Below, piece by piece: positions 15,614-25,532 of a DNA stretch of 46,065 nucleotides; the first letter of the stretch is position 1; each line of letters starts with the position of its first letter. The position numbers and the translations under genes were made by a program. The stretch is taken from assembly GCA_031556065.1 (NCBI GenBank), contig JAVBTR010000003.1, positions 1 to 46,065 on the forward strand, written 5' to 3'. Under the pieces are notes generated by a model. The model did not search any database. It saw only the letters and a program-made list of their open reading frames with translations, and had not been told where the DNA came from. Source of the stretch: JAVBTR01 sp031556065 (lineage in GTDB: Bacteria; Bacillota; Clostridia; Christensenellales; Aristaeellaceae).

Positions 15614-17324
15614 CGATAAAACCTCCCTCCCCCGCAAGGGGCAGCTTGATTTCGACAACAGTCCCCTGGGCTACATGGCTTTCAACCGTTAAAGCATATT
15701 GATCGCCGCAAAAAGCGTCCAGTCTGCGGGCAATGTTCCAAAGGCCGATGCCGCCCGCCTTCCCTTCCTCTTTAGGCCGCAGGCCCTTAACGCTTTTCAT
15801 AATCGCCTTAACGCCGTCTTCATCCATGCCGATGCCATCATCCTGGACGCGCATGAACAAATATTCATTCTGTATTTCCAAGGTCACTTCAATCTTTCCC
15901 GGGCCAATCTTCCTTTCAAGCCCATGAAAAACAGCATTTTCCACCACAGGTTGAAGCATTAGCCTTGGAATCCGCGCTTTTTGCGCCTGGGAAGTGGCTT
16001 CGATTTCGATGGTAATCCGGCCCATAAACCTGAAATTGATAATCGTGGCATACTCACGAATATGCCTTAATTCCTCTGCAACCGTAACAAAATCCTCACC
16101 TTTAACAGCGTAACGAAACATACCCGAAAGCGCCTCAGCAATTTGGGCAATCTCCGGGGCGTTATAACCAAAGGCCATACCGCTGATGCAATCCAGAGTG
16201 TTATACAAAAAGTGGGGATTGATCTGGCTTCGGTAGGCCAGAATTTCCAACCGGTTTGTTTCCAGCATGGCTTGGTAGTATTTCTTTTCTTGCTCGATCA
16301 AGGCCAGGGTTTTTTCATCCAAGGAGAAAAGCATCTGGTTCATAGAATCCGTCATAGCGGTAATCTCTTCATAGTTTTTCTCTTTAGGTTCGTAAACGGT
16401 GCTCTTTTTTGTTTTGGAAACATTGCGCATAAAGTGGCTGATGCTTTCCACCGGTGCCAGCATCCGCCGAAAGATCATAACCAAGAAAGTGCCGATGATG
16501 AGTATAATCATCATGCCGGTAGCAATGGTGACCCACCAAACCCTTTGCATATCATCTGGCAAAATCCCGGCGTCGTAACGGGTTACCAGCTTCCAGCCTG
16601 TTTGGCCGATCATCGTTTCATTGGCCGGCGGTACCGAATCATTTCCGGCGCTGTAACCGCTTGTCAAAAGCGATTTCCCCGTTTCGCCGATCAAGGTCAT
16701 GCTGCTGCCGTTATAAAGGCTGCCACTGCGCATCTGCTGTTCAATATAGCTCATGCTCACCGTCAGCGCTACAGCCCCCAGGGTGTTTTTCGATAGAACC
16801 CCTTTGTCCACGCCAATAATGGGCATAGTCATAATATAACCGTGAAAGCCTTCACCCAAATAGGGATTGGATGCATAAGAAGTGTAGTAATGGGTGGTAA
16901 GCAAATCCTCCAATTTATCTTTGGCCGTAATGGCCTGAAAATTATTAGCGTTTGCCGTAATAAACCGGCCGTCGCCATCATACAACGCAAAACCTAAAAT
17001 CGCATTATTGCCGTAGGACATATTGGAAAACACCGCCTGCACATCGCTAAACAGTGCAATGCGCTTGGTTGGGTCTTTTTCTTTGAAATATTGCTGCACA
17101 GAAGGCGAATAGCACATAGAAAACGTAATATTCTCTACATCGCGAAGATAGCTTTCAATGTTTTTTGCCGTCTGTTCATGGGCAGAATGAAGAAGCGCAC
17201 TGGTGTTTTCCACAAAAACCCCACGCATCACAGTTACGTTAAGAGTGATGGACGCCACCACCAATAAAATAATCGCCAGACACAAAAGATAAAAAACCCT
17301 GCGCATGCTCTTTTTCGCGCGCAC
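15606..17324 (-). CDS. Sensor histidine kinase, YesM family
   Basis: This membrane sensor kinase has 572 residues from the GTG at 17324, which has AGGGGG seven bases upstream; an ATG at 17342 is an alternative. A first membrane helix (about 8-30) is followed by a ~250-residue extracellular sensor and a second helix near WWVTIATGMMIILIIGTF. A HAMP-like linker follows (RRMLAPVESISHFM). The His_kinase domain contains INPHFLYNTLD with the phospho-acceptor His, and a C-terminal HATPase domain contains VVENAVFHGLE, DDGIGMD and GGIGLWNI. Pairing with the YesN-like regulator and position between two importers indicate sensing of an oligosaccharide, perhaps via a binding protein. Confidence 0.93.
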   Translation of the reverse strand: MRAKKSMRRVFYLLCLAIILLVVASITLNVTVMRGVFVENTSALLHSAHEQTAKNIESYLRDVENITFSMCYSPSVQQYFKEKDPTKRIALFSDVQAVFSNMSYGNNAILGFALYDGDGRFITANANNFQAITAKDKLEDLLTTHYYTSYASNPYLGEGFHGYIMTMPIIGVDKGVLSKNTLGAVALTVSMSYIEQQMRSGSLYNGSSMTLIGETGKSLLTSGYSAGNDSVPPANETMIGQTGWKLVTRYDAGILPDDMQRVWWVTIATGMMIILIIGTFLVMIFRRMLAPVESISHFMRNVSKTKKSTVYEPKEKNYEEITAMTDSMNQMLFSLDEKTLALIEQEKKYYQAMLETNRLEILAYRSQINPHFLYNTLDCISGMAFGYNAPEIAQIAEALSGMFRYAVKGEDFVTVAEELRHIREYATIINFRFMGRITIEIEATSQAQKARIPRLMLQPVVENAVFHGLERKIGPGKIEVTLEIQNEYLFMRVQDDGIGMDEDGVKAIMKSVKGLRPKEEGKAGGIGLWNIARRLDAFCGDQYALTVESHVAQGTVVEIKLPLAGEGGFIDV

Positions 17325-17362
17325 GTTTACGCCCCCTGCCATTAAATCGATCACTTTAACCC

Positions 17363-17391
17363 ATTATAAACGAGCCAGCCTGATGATTCAA
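17363..17391 (-). promoter_or_regulatory. Sigma-A promoter for kinase-regulator pair
   Basis: On the minus strand, TTGAAT (17386-17391), a 17-base spacer and a perfect TATAAT (17363-17368) lie just upstream of the kinase gene. Confidence 0.75.
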
Positions 17392-17420
17392 GAAAAATAG
17401 ACGGATGGCGAACATTCCTT

Positions 17421-17483
17421 CAAAAAATAAATACAATACCCAGACCAAGAACCACTGCGCGCTCTTGACCCGGGCATTGCATT
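17421..17483 (-). terminator. Intrinsic terminator after module 3 importer
   Basis: Arms at 17463-17483 and 17430-17450 pair over 21 positions (five as G-U wobbles) around a 12-base loop and are followed on the minus strand by TTTATTTTTTG. It ends the operon of 20972-17530 and isolates the kinase promoter. Confidence 0.85.
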
Positions 17484-17529
17484 TGTTTTATCAGTTTACG
17501 TTGGTCTTACTCAAACCCTTTACATTCCC

Positions 17530-19074
17530 TTAATTGGCATAATAGGCATCATAAGCATCCTGATAAATCTGGCGCATATTGGAAAGGCCCATGCCTTCCA
17601 GCTGTTTCAGGTATGCATCCCATTCCGCTTCTACATTGCCGTTTACCACCCAGGAGGCCATTTTTTCATCTACGATCTTGTTAATATCCGTAGCCAGGAA
17701 GGTTAATTCCTCGGTGGTTTCCATATCGAACTTTACAATGGGATAAATTTCCGCAGGGAAATTATCCGCATACACAGCATCCTGTTCAAGACGAGCGGTT
17801 TCTTCTTTCGGTGCGGTGGTTTTCGCGGCCAGTGCGGCGGAGAAATACAGCGGCGCGTTATCGACCAACGCGTTCGTCCACTTCACATTATCCAGATACT
17901 CGCCTTGGGGCGGATCCAGAATTATGTACTGATCGGCCGCTTCGTCATAGGACACCTGGTTAGGCACAGAACCATAATACATCTGAATGGAATAATACTC
18001 GCTGTAAATCTCGTTAAGCAGTTCCATCACCCGTTCAGGGTATTTGCAGGTGGCGCTGATGGCGGCCTTGTTCACATCCATTACCACCCGGGCAGGATTG
18101 GCTGGCCACAGGGGCTGAATATCACTGTCCGCGGAAGCCTTAAGGGCATCCAGCACCACATATTGATCGGAAAACTGGCCCGTGCGGTCCGCGATAGACC
18201 AGCCCAGGGTCACCCCTACCATCGCTTCGCTGCCCTGCTTGGATTTGGCCATCATGCCCGAGTAATCCTGGGTATAAACCTCAACGTTAATCAGCTTTTC
18301 CGCCCACAAGCGGCCAAGATATGCCTGCAGGTTTTTGTAGGCTTCGGTTTCCCAAAGGAACTGTACCTTGCCATCCTTAACCGTTAGCATGTCGTTGGAA
18401 AAATCCTGCACGGAGCCCCAGGCGCCGCAAAGGGCTGTAATGGGGAAAATAGAAGTGCGGCCCGCGTTCCAATCCAGCGGAATTTCATCGGCGATACCGT
18501 TGCCGTTGGGATCCCCATCCCTAAAAGCGATCAGAACCTGTTCAAGTTCATCCAATGTGGTGGGCATTTGAAGATCAAGCTTATCAAGCCAGGTTTGGTT
18601 AATCATCATCACTGCAAAGCTGTTGGGGCGATAGGGCCGCACCTGGGGCAAAGAGTAAATGGCCCCATCAGAAGCGGTAGAAATCCGCCTGGTGTCGGGT
18701 TCTTCTTCGAACATACGGGCAATATTAGGGGCGTACTGTTCAACCAAACCAGTTAAATCCAGAAAAGCGCCCTGGTTCATGGCAAAGTCCGAATCGCTTA
18801 AACCGCTCAAAAACAGATCTGGCAAATCGTTGGTGGCTAAAACCACGGCCTTTTTTTCATCCCAACCGGAAGATACCTGATCCCACTCGATGGTGATGTT
18901 GAGTTTTTTCTGCAAATCCTGCCACACAGGCATTTCGTTAAGGGGAAGATTCAAGGCATGGGAGGATGTCATCACACGGATGGTGATGTGTTCCCTTTCA
19001 TTTTCGGCCATTGCCGGTACCAGTTGCAGCACCACCATTAGTGCCAATAGCAGACAAACCAGTTTCCGTTTCAT
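17530..19074 (-). CDS. LplA-like solute-binding protein (module 3)
   Basis: This 514-residue extracellular binding protein has a signal peptide of about 23 residues ending VPAMA-ENER, with no lipobox Cys. The mature part has the family segments LNLPLNEMPVWQDLQKKLNI, DGDPNGNGIADEIPLDWN (a likely Ca-binding DxDxNxxxD loop) and a C-terminal YQDAYDAYY, common in this binding-protein family. AGGAGG lies upstream of the ATG. It is the third gene after two permeases, the reverse of modules 2 and 1 where the binding protein is first. The terminator 17421-17483 follows. Confidence 0.9.
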   Translation of the reverse strand: MKRKLVCLLLALMVVLQLVPAMAENEREHITIRVMTSSHALNLPLNEMPVWQDLQKKLNITIEWDQVSSGWDEKKAVVLATNDLPDLFLSGLSDSDFAMNQGAFLDLTGLVEQYAPNIARMFEEEPDTRRISTASDGAIYSLPQVRPYRPNSFAVMMINQTWLDKLDLQMPTTLDELEQVLIAFRDGDPNGNGIADEIPLDWNAGRTSIFPITALCGAWGSVQDFSNDMLTVKDGKVQFLWETEAYKNLQAYLGRLWAEKLINVEVYTQDYSGMMAKSKQGSEAMVGVTLGWSIADRTGQFSDQYVVLDALKASADSDIQPLWPANPARVVMDVNKAAISATCKYPERVMELLNEIYSEYYSIQMYYGSVPNQVSYDEAADQYIILDPPQGEYLDNVKWTNALVDNAPLYFSAALAAKTTAPKEETARLEQDAVYADNFPAEIYPIVKFDMETTEELTFLATDINKIVDEKMASWVVNGNVEAEWDAYLKQLEGMGLSNMRQIYQDAYDAYYAN

Positions 19075-19120
19075 AGTAAGACCCTCCTTTTTATATTTTA
19101 CCGCACCAGCGGCAAATTTT

Positions 19121-20017
19121 CTACCCTTTTACCGCGCCTATCATAACGCCTTTTTCAAAATACTTTTGAATGAATGGGTACAAAATCAGTACCGGCAAGG
19201 TGGAAACGATAATGCTTGCATACTTGATCAATTCCGCCAATCTTAACGATTCGCTGGACGCATAGCTGTTGGCCCCCTGCATGGCCTGGTTCATTAAAAG
19301 AATATCCCGAAGGATGATCTGCAGCGGCTTGATCTGATCACTTCTCACATAAATCAGCGCTGTAAAGTAATCGTTCCAGCGTAATACCACATAGTACAGC
19401 AGCATCACCGACACGATGGCTTTGCTAAGAGGCATGGCAATTTTAAAGAAAAACCGGGTGTTGGAGCAGCCGTCCAGCTTGGCAGATTCTAATAATTCTG
19501 GCGGAATGGTGCTTTCAAAAAACGTCCGGCAGACGATCAGGTTATACACGTTTACGCAAAAAGGAATCACCATCACCCAGAAGCTGTTATCTAAACGAAA
19601 GGTTTGGGTAATGGTAATGTAGGTAGGAATCAGCCCGCCGGAAAAGTACATGGTGAAGATAAAAAACAGCATTAAAGGTTTTCGAAGCCGAAAATCCTTG
19701 CGGGATAAAGCGTACGCACATGGGATGGTCACCCCCATGCTCAGCGCGGTGCCGATTAAGGTAACCAGAAAGGTCGTTCGGTAGCCGATCCAGATACGGG
19801 AATCGTCCAATACGGCTTTATAGCCATCCACATTCAAGCCTACAGGCCACAGCCATACCTTGCCATTGGCCACCAGGCCCGGGTCTGAAATAGAGGCGAT
19901 GACCACAAACCATAAGGGGTAAATGGCAATGACAAATACCAGTGCGCCCATTAGGTATATAAAAGCCTCAAAAGCCCGTTCTCTGCCGCGCATTTTTAAA
20001 ATATTACCCTGTACCAT
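19121..20017 (-). CDS. ABC transporter permease, LplC type (module 3)
   Basis: This 298-residue permease has six predicted helices, an EAA loop in PELLESAKLDGCSNTRFFFK followed by IAMPLSKAIVSVM, and the LplC hallmarks MYFSGGLIPTYI and a C-terminal YFEKGVMIGAVKG. It starts at ATG 20017 with GGGAG upstream, 13 bases after the LplB-type gene. It is the partner of 20031-20972; the cargo probably relates to the GH31 substrate encoded upstream. Confidence 0.92.
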   Translation of the reverse strand: MVQGNILKMRGRERAFEAFIYLMGALVFVIAIYPLWFVVIASISDPGLVANGKVWLWPVGLNVDGYKAVLDDSRIWIGYRTTFLVTLIGTALSMGVTIPCAYALSRKDFRLRKPLMLFFIFTMYFSGGLIPTYITITQTFRLDNSFWVMVIPFCVNVYNLIVCRTFFESTIPPELLESAKLDGCSNTRFFFKIAMPLSKAIVSVMLLYYVVLRWNDYFTALIYVRSDQIKPLQIILRDILLMNQAMQGANSYASSESLRLAELIKYASIIVSTLPVLILYPFIQKYFEKGVMIGAVKG

Positions 20018-20030
20018 GTCTTCATCTCCC

Positions 20031-20972
20031 TTACCACAAGCCGCTGCCGCTCAGGCGCTTTGTAACACCATTGCACACCGTTAGAAGCACCAGGTTTACC
20101 ACTGTGTTAAACAGGCCCACCGCTGCCGAATAGCTGTACTGGGGTGTTTTCGTCAAACCCATTTTGTAAACATAGGTTGAAATCACCTCAGCGGTGGCGA
20201 TATTCAAGCCATTTTGCATTAGATATACCTTTTCAAAGCCAACGCTCATAATGCTGCCCACCCGCATAATAATCAGGATCGATGCCGTGGCCAGCAGCGC
20301 CGGGACTTCCACATGGATAATTTTTTGCAGCCTTGTGGCACCGTCTACCGTTGCCGCATCATACAATTGCGGATCCACCGCCGAAAGGGCCGCGATGTAG
20401 ATAATCGAATCCCAACCGGTATGCTGCCACACATCCGACCAAACATAAATAGAGCGGAACAGGCTTGCTTCCCCCATAGGGTTCCCCGGGGCGGTCCCTA
20501 AAAGCCGTGCCAGGCTGCCATAGAGCCCTCTTGTAGGCGACAGGAACAAGGTCAGCATCCCAACCATGACCACGGTGGAAATAAAGTGGGGTGCATAAGA
20601 CACGGTTTGCAATGTGCGCCGTACCTTTTCGTGGCGGAATTGGTTAAACAAAAGCGCCATGAAAATGGGCATTGGAAAGGTTACCAATAGTAAATAGAAG
20701 TTAAGCAGCAACGTATTGCTGATAAGAGAGCCAAACTGGGCGCTGGAAAAGAACCTTTCAAACCATTTCATCCCTACCCATTGACTGCCCCAGATCCCCT
20801 GTATAGGACGAAAGTTTTTAAACGCGATCTGTATGCCGTACATAGGCAAATAGTTAAAGGCCAGCACCGATAAGACCGCAGGCAGCACAAATAAATAAAG
20901 CTCGTAGTTTTCCTTCAGTTCCTTGCGCCACCCGTGTGCTGGCCGCCGGGTTGTTCCCGTCATTGCGCTCAC
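20031..20972 (-). CDS. ABC transporter permease, LplB type (module 3)
   Basis: This 313-residue permease has LplB-group features: FNYLPMYGIQIAFKNFRP near the first helix, an EAA loop PQLYDAATVDGATRLQKIIH followed by VEVPALLAT, VISTYVYKMGL and a terminal KRLSGSGLW. GAGGGAG lies upstream of the ATG. It is the first gene of the importer block and begins just 16 bases after the T-tract of a strong hairpin. Its transcription therefore comes either from read-through of the AraC gene or from a promoter inside that hairpin. Confidence 0.92.
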   Translation of the reverse strand: MSAMTGTTRRPAHGWRKELKENYELYLFVLPAVLSVLAFNYLPMYGIQIAFKNFRPIQGIWGSQWVGMKWFERFFSSAQFGSLISNTLLLNFYLLLVTFPMPIFMALLFNQFRHEKVRRTLQTVSYAPHFISTVVMVGMLTLFLSPTRGLYGSLARLLGTAPGNPMGEASLFRSIYVWSDVWQHTGWDSIIYIAALSAVDPQLYDAATVDGATRLQKIIHVEVPALLATASILIIMRVGSIMSVGFEKVYLMQNGLNIATAEVISTYVYKMGLTKTPQYSYSAAVGLFNTVVNLVLLTVCNGVTKRLSGSGLW

Positions 20973-20988
20973 TCCCTCGCTTTTGTCT

Positions 20989-21045
20989 AAAAAAAGAATA
21001 GCGCTAACTGTCTTTTGTTGGCAATTGACAGTTGGCGCTATTCTT
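20989..21045 (-). terminator. Strong hairpin (terminator or attenuator) before module 3 importer
   Basis: Arms at 21027-21045 and 20994-21012 form a 19-bp stem with a single G-U wobble and a 14-base loop, followed on the minus strand by seven Ts. It lies between the AraC-type regulator and the importer genes. A possible promoter, TTGCCA then 18 bases then TATTCT, overlaps the loop and 3' arm on the same strand. Confidence 0.85.
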
Positions 21046-21100
21046 CTCTCTTTTTATGAAAAGGGGCTTTTTCACTTTTTGCGGGATTTTCCATTTTTGC

Positions 21101-23341
21101 TTAGAGTGAGGGTTTTCGGTGGTTTTGCCGGTATTCTCCCGGCGCTTCTCCCGTTTGTTTTTTGAAAAGGCGGTAAAAGCTGGTAACGGTTTCATAGCCC
21201 ACATCCAGAGCAATCTTTTCGATGGGCTCGTTTGATTCACACAGCATCTTCTTGGCATGAAACATCCGCACCGCGTCCACATATTCTTTAAAGGATTTTC
21301 CTACCTTTTCTTTAAAAACCCGGCTGCATGAGGAGGGGGACAAGCCCATCAGATCGGCCAGCTCCTGCAAATTAAGCATAGAAGAAGCGTAGTGCCGATC
21401 AATATATTCTACCGCTCTGGTAACCGATGTATAAGAGGCTTTCCGCATTTCAAGCAGGGCAATCAGCTGTTGGGCGGTGGCATCGAGAATGTTAACCATC
21501 TCGTGGGCCGAATAGTGGCTTAGCATGGAACGTTTGCCTATTTCCGTTACCGCTTCGTTATCCGCTCCCAGGTAACAACTCAGGCCGCTTATCAGCAGGT
21601 TAAACACATTAAAATACACGCTTCTGGTATAGTAGGGCGGCGCACCTTCGATGAGAATCAGACTGTCAATCTGCCGCATTAAAACCTGTACCTGCTCTGC
21701 ATTGGCGTGATTGATGGCGCTTTCCAAAGCTTGCATCACGGAAAGGGGGTAGCTGCGGGGGTTAAAAACCCGTTCTGGCAATGCCTCATAGGGCATGAAG
21801 GTATTTTTCAGGTCATTAAAATGCAGGTAATCCATTACTGCCAAGGCCTGGGAAAACCCAGTAGCCAGCTCCTGCGGCCTTTGCACGCGCCTTCCCGCAC
21901 CCATAAACCAAAACGGCTCAGCCCATTTTTCAATTTCAGGGCAAATATCATTTGGATTTTTAAACATCAGTATGATTTCAAGCTGCTCCACCCTTGCTAT
22001 TTGGGCGCATAGTAGCCTTACAGGGGCATCTTTTGCCCTTTCTTCCAGCCTGCTCAGCGCATTTTGCGCCTGCTGGGCTGTTTCGAACTGGCATACAAGC
22101 ACCTGATAGGCCTCCGCTTCAAAGCGCAGATCGTACAACTCTGCCTGACCTAGACAACTTCCAACCTGTTCAGGGGGGCCGGATAAGATTTCCCGAATAA
22201 TATAGTCCCGCATTCTGGGCTCCATACTGCCTAGCTGCGCCTGAAGGGTATCCTTCTGGGTGTTTAAAGAGGTAATCAGGGTAGAGATCATTTCAAAATC
22301 GCTTTGGCTGCTGGACAGGCTTTCTTGTTTGGCGATGCCTGCCAATTTTCGAATGGGCACATAAGTCATCCGCATGAAAACCAGAATCAGCCCAAGCCCC
22401 ACCAGTAAAACAACCATGGTAAGCACCAACGCTTGGCAGCTAAGCTGTGAAAGCTCATCCAGCACGCCGGATAACGGACTTAGCTGAATGTACGTCCAGC
22501 CACAGGTGTTGGATGCCCGCCAGGTTACCAGGGTTTCGCCGTTTGAAAGAGGCAGCTGCTCATAGCCTGAACTGGGATTGGCCCCTTGAATCGCCCCATT
22601 AATCTTCTCCCAATCGGTATCGGTCATTTCCCCGGTGGCAAAAACAGGGGAACCGGTATGATCCACAAACACGGCGCCGCCTGGCCCATCCCCATCGTTT
22701 TGGGCTAAACTGCGCATCTGCACGTCCGGTATGCATACCATTACTGTAGCACGGGCATAGCTGCCCGGTGGCATGGGCATGGTAAATAAAAGCGCCTGTG
22801 CATAGCGCCTTCCGCCTACCACCACATCAGGCATCAGCGTCACCGAAATGCCGCTGGCGCTTCTCATGGCCTCCCGCAGAGAATCGCCCCGCCAATAGCC
22901 GAAGGAAGTTTCGTAAATGCCCGTTTGCCTTTTCATGTCTTCCAAATAGAAAGAGCTTCCATGAATACCAATAAAATAATCACTTTCCCGCATATAGATA
23001 AACATATGCGGGATAAAGTTATTGGCCCGGAGCATTTGAGTTAAATCCTCCTGGGCATTTTTAATAGCAATAGTATCTGTTTCCAAGGTTTTTAATAGAA
23101 TTCGCTGGTGATTAAAAATGTAAGTGGGCATAGAAAGGATGGTGGTAAGCTCTCTATCTGTAAGCTTCATCACCTGTTCTACCGCCGCCTCGTCCTGCTT
23201 AAGCTTATTGGCAATAAGCATTTCGCTGGTTTTGGGGTAATAGTAGCCCATGCTGACAGCTAAAGGCACCAGCATCATCATAAGATAGGATGCCGCGAAA
23301 AGCAGCGCTGTCCGGTTCCATATACGCTTTTTCCGATTCAT
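21101..23341 (-). CDS. Membrane-anchored AraC-family regulator (YesS-like)
   Basis: This 746-residue protein has a membrane helix near residues 12-32, an extracellular sensor of about 270 residues, and a second helix (LVLTMVVLLVGLGLILVFM) leading into a HAMP-like VPIRKLAGIAKQ. A ~300-residue cytoplasmic region follows, then a C-terminal AraC domain (about 640-740) with LNLQELADLMGLSPSSCSR and GYETVTSFYRLFKKQTGEAP. This is the one-component counterpart of a YesM/YesN system. It follows the GH31 gene by 24 bases, so both are in one transcript, and it probably senses the oligosaccharide imported by the module 3 transporter. It ends before a strong hairpin at 20989-21045. Confidence 0.88.
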   Translation of the reverse strand: MNRKKRIWNRTALLFAASYLMMMLVPLAVSMGYYYPKTSEMLIANKLKQDEAAVEQVMKLTDRELTTILSMPTYIFNHQRILLKTLETDTIAIKNAQEDLTQMLRANNFIPHMFIYMRESDYFIGIHGSSFYLEDMKRQTGIYETSFGYWRGDSLREAMRSASGISVTLMPDVVVGGRRYAQALLFTMPMPPGSYARATVMVCIPDVQMRSLAQNDGDGPGGAVFVDHTGSPVFATGEMTDTDWEKINGAIQGANPSSGYEQLPLSNGETLVTWRASNTCGWTYIQLSPLSGVLDELSQLSCQALVLTMVVLLVGLGLILVFMRMTYVPIRKLAGIAKQESLSSSQSDFEMISTLITSLNTQKDTLQAQLGSMEPRMRDYIIREILSGPPEQVGSCLGQAELYDLRFEAEAYQVLVCQFETAQQAQNALSRLEERAKDAPVRLLCAQIARVEQLEIILMFKNPNDICPEIEKWAEPFWFMGAGRRVQRPQELATGFSQALAVMDYLHFNDLKNTFMPYEALPERVFNPRSYPLSVMQALESAINHANAEQVQVLMRQIDSLILIEGAPPYYTRSVYFNVFNLLISGLSCYLGADNEAVTEIGKRSMLSHYSAHEMVNILDATAQQLIALLEMRKASYTSVTRAVEYIDRHYASSMLNLQELADLMGLSPSSCSRVFKEKVGKSFKEYVDAVRMFHAKKMLCESNEPIEKIALDVGYETVTSFYRLFKKQTGEAPGEYRQNHRKPSL

Positions 23342-23365
23342 TTCCGCGCTTCCCTTCGAAGGGCC

Positions 23366-25330
23366 TTAGGCCTTTTCAAACACCGGCATGCTATCAAGAG
23401 GGGCTTTGACTAAAACCCGCTGGCTGCCTTCAAATGTTTCGCCTGTGTCCACGTGCCGCCAAAGGCCCTGGGGCAGATACACTTCCCGCGCACGCATGCC
23501 CGGATACATAACAGGGGCCACCAAGTAACGCTCCCCGTACATGTACTGATCCTTTAACCCGATGCAGGCTTTATCGTCCGGGAATGAATAGAACATGGCC
23601 CGCATCACCGGTGTACCGTTCTCGTGGGTGCTGCGCATGGTTTCCCGGGTATAATCTCTTAACCCTTCGCGAAGCTTCATGTATTTCACCAAAATGGGAT
23701 AGGCTTCTTCCCCAAAGGACCAGACCTCGTTATCACTGCCGGAATTAAGAGCCGGGGTGCCATCCGGTCTCGTAACCTTTTCACCAGGCTGCCTATCCCC
23801 ATGAAGGCGCATCACCGGACAAAAGGCCCCCCACTGGAACCAGCGGATCAACAGTTCCCTGAAATCCTCGTTATCGGGCACGCCGCCATGGAAGCCGCCA
23901 ATATCGGTTGTCCACCAGGGAATACCGGCGATGCCCATGTTCAGGCCTGCACAAAGCTGGCTGCGGAAGGCTTCCCAACTGGAAAAAATATCCCCGGACC
24001 AAACCAGCGCTCCATAGCGCTGGCTGCCTGCCCAGGCACAGCGGATCAGGTTCACAGGCTCCTTTTGCCCTGCTTGTTCCATACCCTCGTAAAAATTTCT
24101 GGCAAACAGCTGAGGATACACGTTTCCAATTTCCTGATTGGGTCCCATATGGTAGCGGTAATTATCAAAATCGTAGGTACCAGATTCCGGCTCCGCTTCA
24201 TCCAGCCAGAAAAGCCGCACTCCCTTATCGTAATAGTTCGTTTTGCATTTGTCCCACACGTAGTCACGAGCTCTTTGGTTGGTTACATCGTAGAACATGC
24301 TGTCGCCCCCAAAGCGCATGCCAATCTGCTCGCCCTTTTGTGCCCGGACCAGGAGGCCCTTTTGAGCCATTTCTTCATAATTTTCGCTTTCCAGCGATAC
24401 CTGGGGCCAGACAGATACCATGAGTTCAATGCCCATTTCCTTCAATTCCCGGGCCATGGCAGCTGGGTCTGGAAAAAATTCAGGATCGAATCGATAATCC
24501 CCCATCTTGGGCCAATGGAAAAAATCGCACACGATCACATCGATAGGAAGGCCCCGCCTTTTATACTCCCGTGCCACGTTTAAAAGCTGCTCCTGGTTCC
24601 AATAGCGCAGTTTACATTGCCAGAACCCTAAACCGTATTCCGGCATCATGGGCGCGAAGCCTGTTGCCCTGGCGTAGGCAAGGCTGATCTCCTGAGGGGT
24701 ATCCCCGGCCATAATCAAATAATCCATTTGCTTGGTGGCTTGGGCCTTCCAGCAGGTTTTGTTCTTACCAAAGGCCACTTCCCCAATGGCCGGGTTATGC
24801 CAGAAAAAACCGTAGCCCTTGCTGGATACCACAAAGGGTACGCTGGCCTGGGAATTGCGGTGAGCCAGTTCCAGCACACAGTGTTTTAAATCCAGCGTCT
24901 CCTGCTGGTACTGTCCCATGCCGTAAAGCTGCTCATCCTCACAGCCATCAAAGCTAACCGTCAATTCATGCTCCCCGCCTGGCAGCGGTTTATAATGCCT
25001 TGCTTTGAGCGCCAGAGCACCGCCATCGGCAATCTCCCGCAAAAGCATTTCTCCCCGGTGGTTGTAAAAGGAAACCCTGCCCTTTTTATGCCAGGATTCC
25101 AGTTCAATCTTCGCCATCACCTTGCCGCAGGCAATGGTCGCATAAGTATCGTTTAACTCAATCTGGCACTTAGAAGGGGCAGCATCCAAAAGAGCATAGC
25201 GGGTATCCGCCGCCTCTCCCATCATCACCGCCCGGACCCTTAAACAGTTTTCACCCCAGGGGGTAATGACCAAAGTTTCGCCCTTGCTGCGAAAAACTAG
25301 GCTATTGTCCTGTTTTTCAAAATATTGCAT
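23366..25330 (-). CDS. GH31 alpha-glycosidase, alpha-xylosidase-like
   Basis: This 654-residue cytoplasmic GH31 enzyme has an N-terminal beta-sandwich (about 1-225) and a barrel containing KRRGLPIDVIVCDFFHW, FWLDEAEPE with nucleophile Asp377 and VWSGDIFSSWEAF with acid/base Asp447. C-terminal sheets carry YMYGERYLVAPVMYPG. The RGLPIDVIVCDFFHW block recalls the alpha-xylosidase branch (YicI-like) more than maltase branches, but substrate cannot be fixed without alignment. It is the first gene of the module 3 transcript and lacks a signal peptide. Removal of alpha-xylosyl units from xyloglucan oligosaccharides is the most plausible role. The promoter is at 25364-25392. Confidence 0.85.
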   Translation of the reverse strand: MQYFEKQDNSLVFRSKGETLVITPWGENCLRVRAVMMGEAADTRYALLDAAPSKCQIELNDTYATIACGKVMAKIELESWHKKGRVSFYNHRGEMLLREIADGGALALKARHYKPLPGGEHELTVSFDGCEDEQLYGMGQYQQETLDLKHCVLELAHRNSQASVPFVVSSKGYGFFWHNPAIGEVAFGKNKTCWKAQATKQMDYLIMAGDTPQEISLAYARATGFAPMMPEYGLGFWQCKLRYWNQEQLLNVAREYKRRGLPIDVIVCDFFHWPKMGDYRFDPEFFPDPAAMARELKEMGIELMVSVWPQVSLESENYEEMAQKGLLVRAQKGEQIGMRFGGDSMFYDVTNQRARDYVWDKCKTNYYDKGVRLFWLDEAEPESGTYDFDNYRYHMGPNQEIGNVYPQLFARNFYEGMEQAGQKEPVNLIRCAWAGSQRYGALVWSGDIFSSWEAFRSQLCAGLNMGIAGIPWWTTDIGGFHGGVPDNEDFRELLIRWFQWGAFCPVMRLHGDRQPGEKVTRPDGTPALNSGSDNEVWSFGEEAYPILVKYMKLREGLRDYTRETMRSTHENGTPVMRAMFYSFPDDKACIGLKDQYMYGERYLVAPVMYPGMRAREVYLPQGLWRHVDTGETFEGSQRVLVKAPLDSMPVFEKA

Positions 25331-25363
25331 AAACTTGCCTCCATCTAGATTTTATTCCATTCT

Positions 25364-25392
25364 ACCATAATCTATTTAAGGCAAACTTTCAA
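25364..25392 (-). promoter_or_regulatory. Candidate promoter for GH31 gene
   Basis: On the minus strand TTGAAA (25387-25392) is followed after 17 bases by TATGGT (25364-25369), about 30 bases upstream of the start codon. A second -10-like TAGAAT overlaps. The site lies in the divergent region shared with the AraC regulator. Confidence 0.45.
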
Positions 25393-25532
25393 TTCTCCTT
25401 TTTTCTTAACTTATCATTTTTATTCCCGCTCCATCAAAAAAAGCATTTTCACCACAAAAAGCTTGGTAAACATGGGGTTTTGCGCAACAAGCATGGTTTC
25501 TAATTTTCTCGCCGCCTTGGTTTCCCATTGTG

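Noticed and set aside
23801..24583. Long plus-strand open frame of 260 residues inside the GH31 gene
   Set aside because: It is antisense to a clearly conserved enzyme, has no ribosome-binding site and no recognisable domain.
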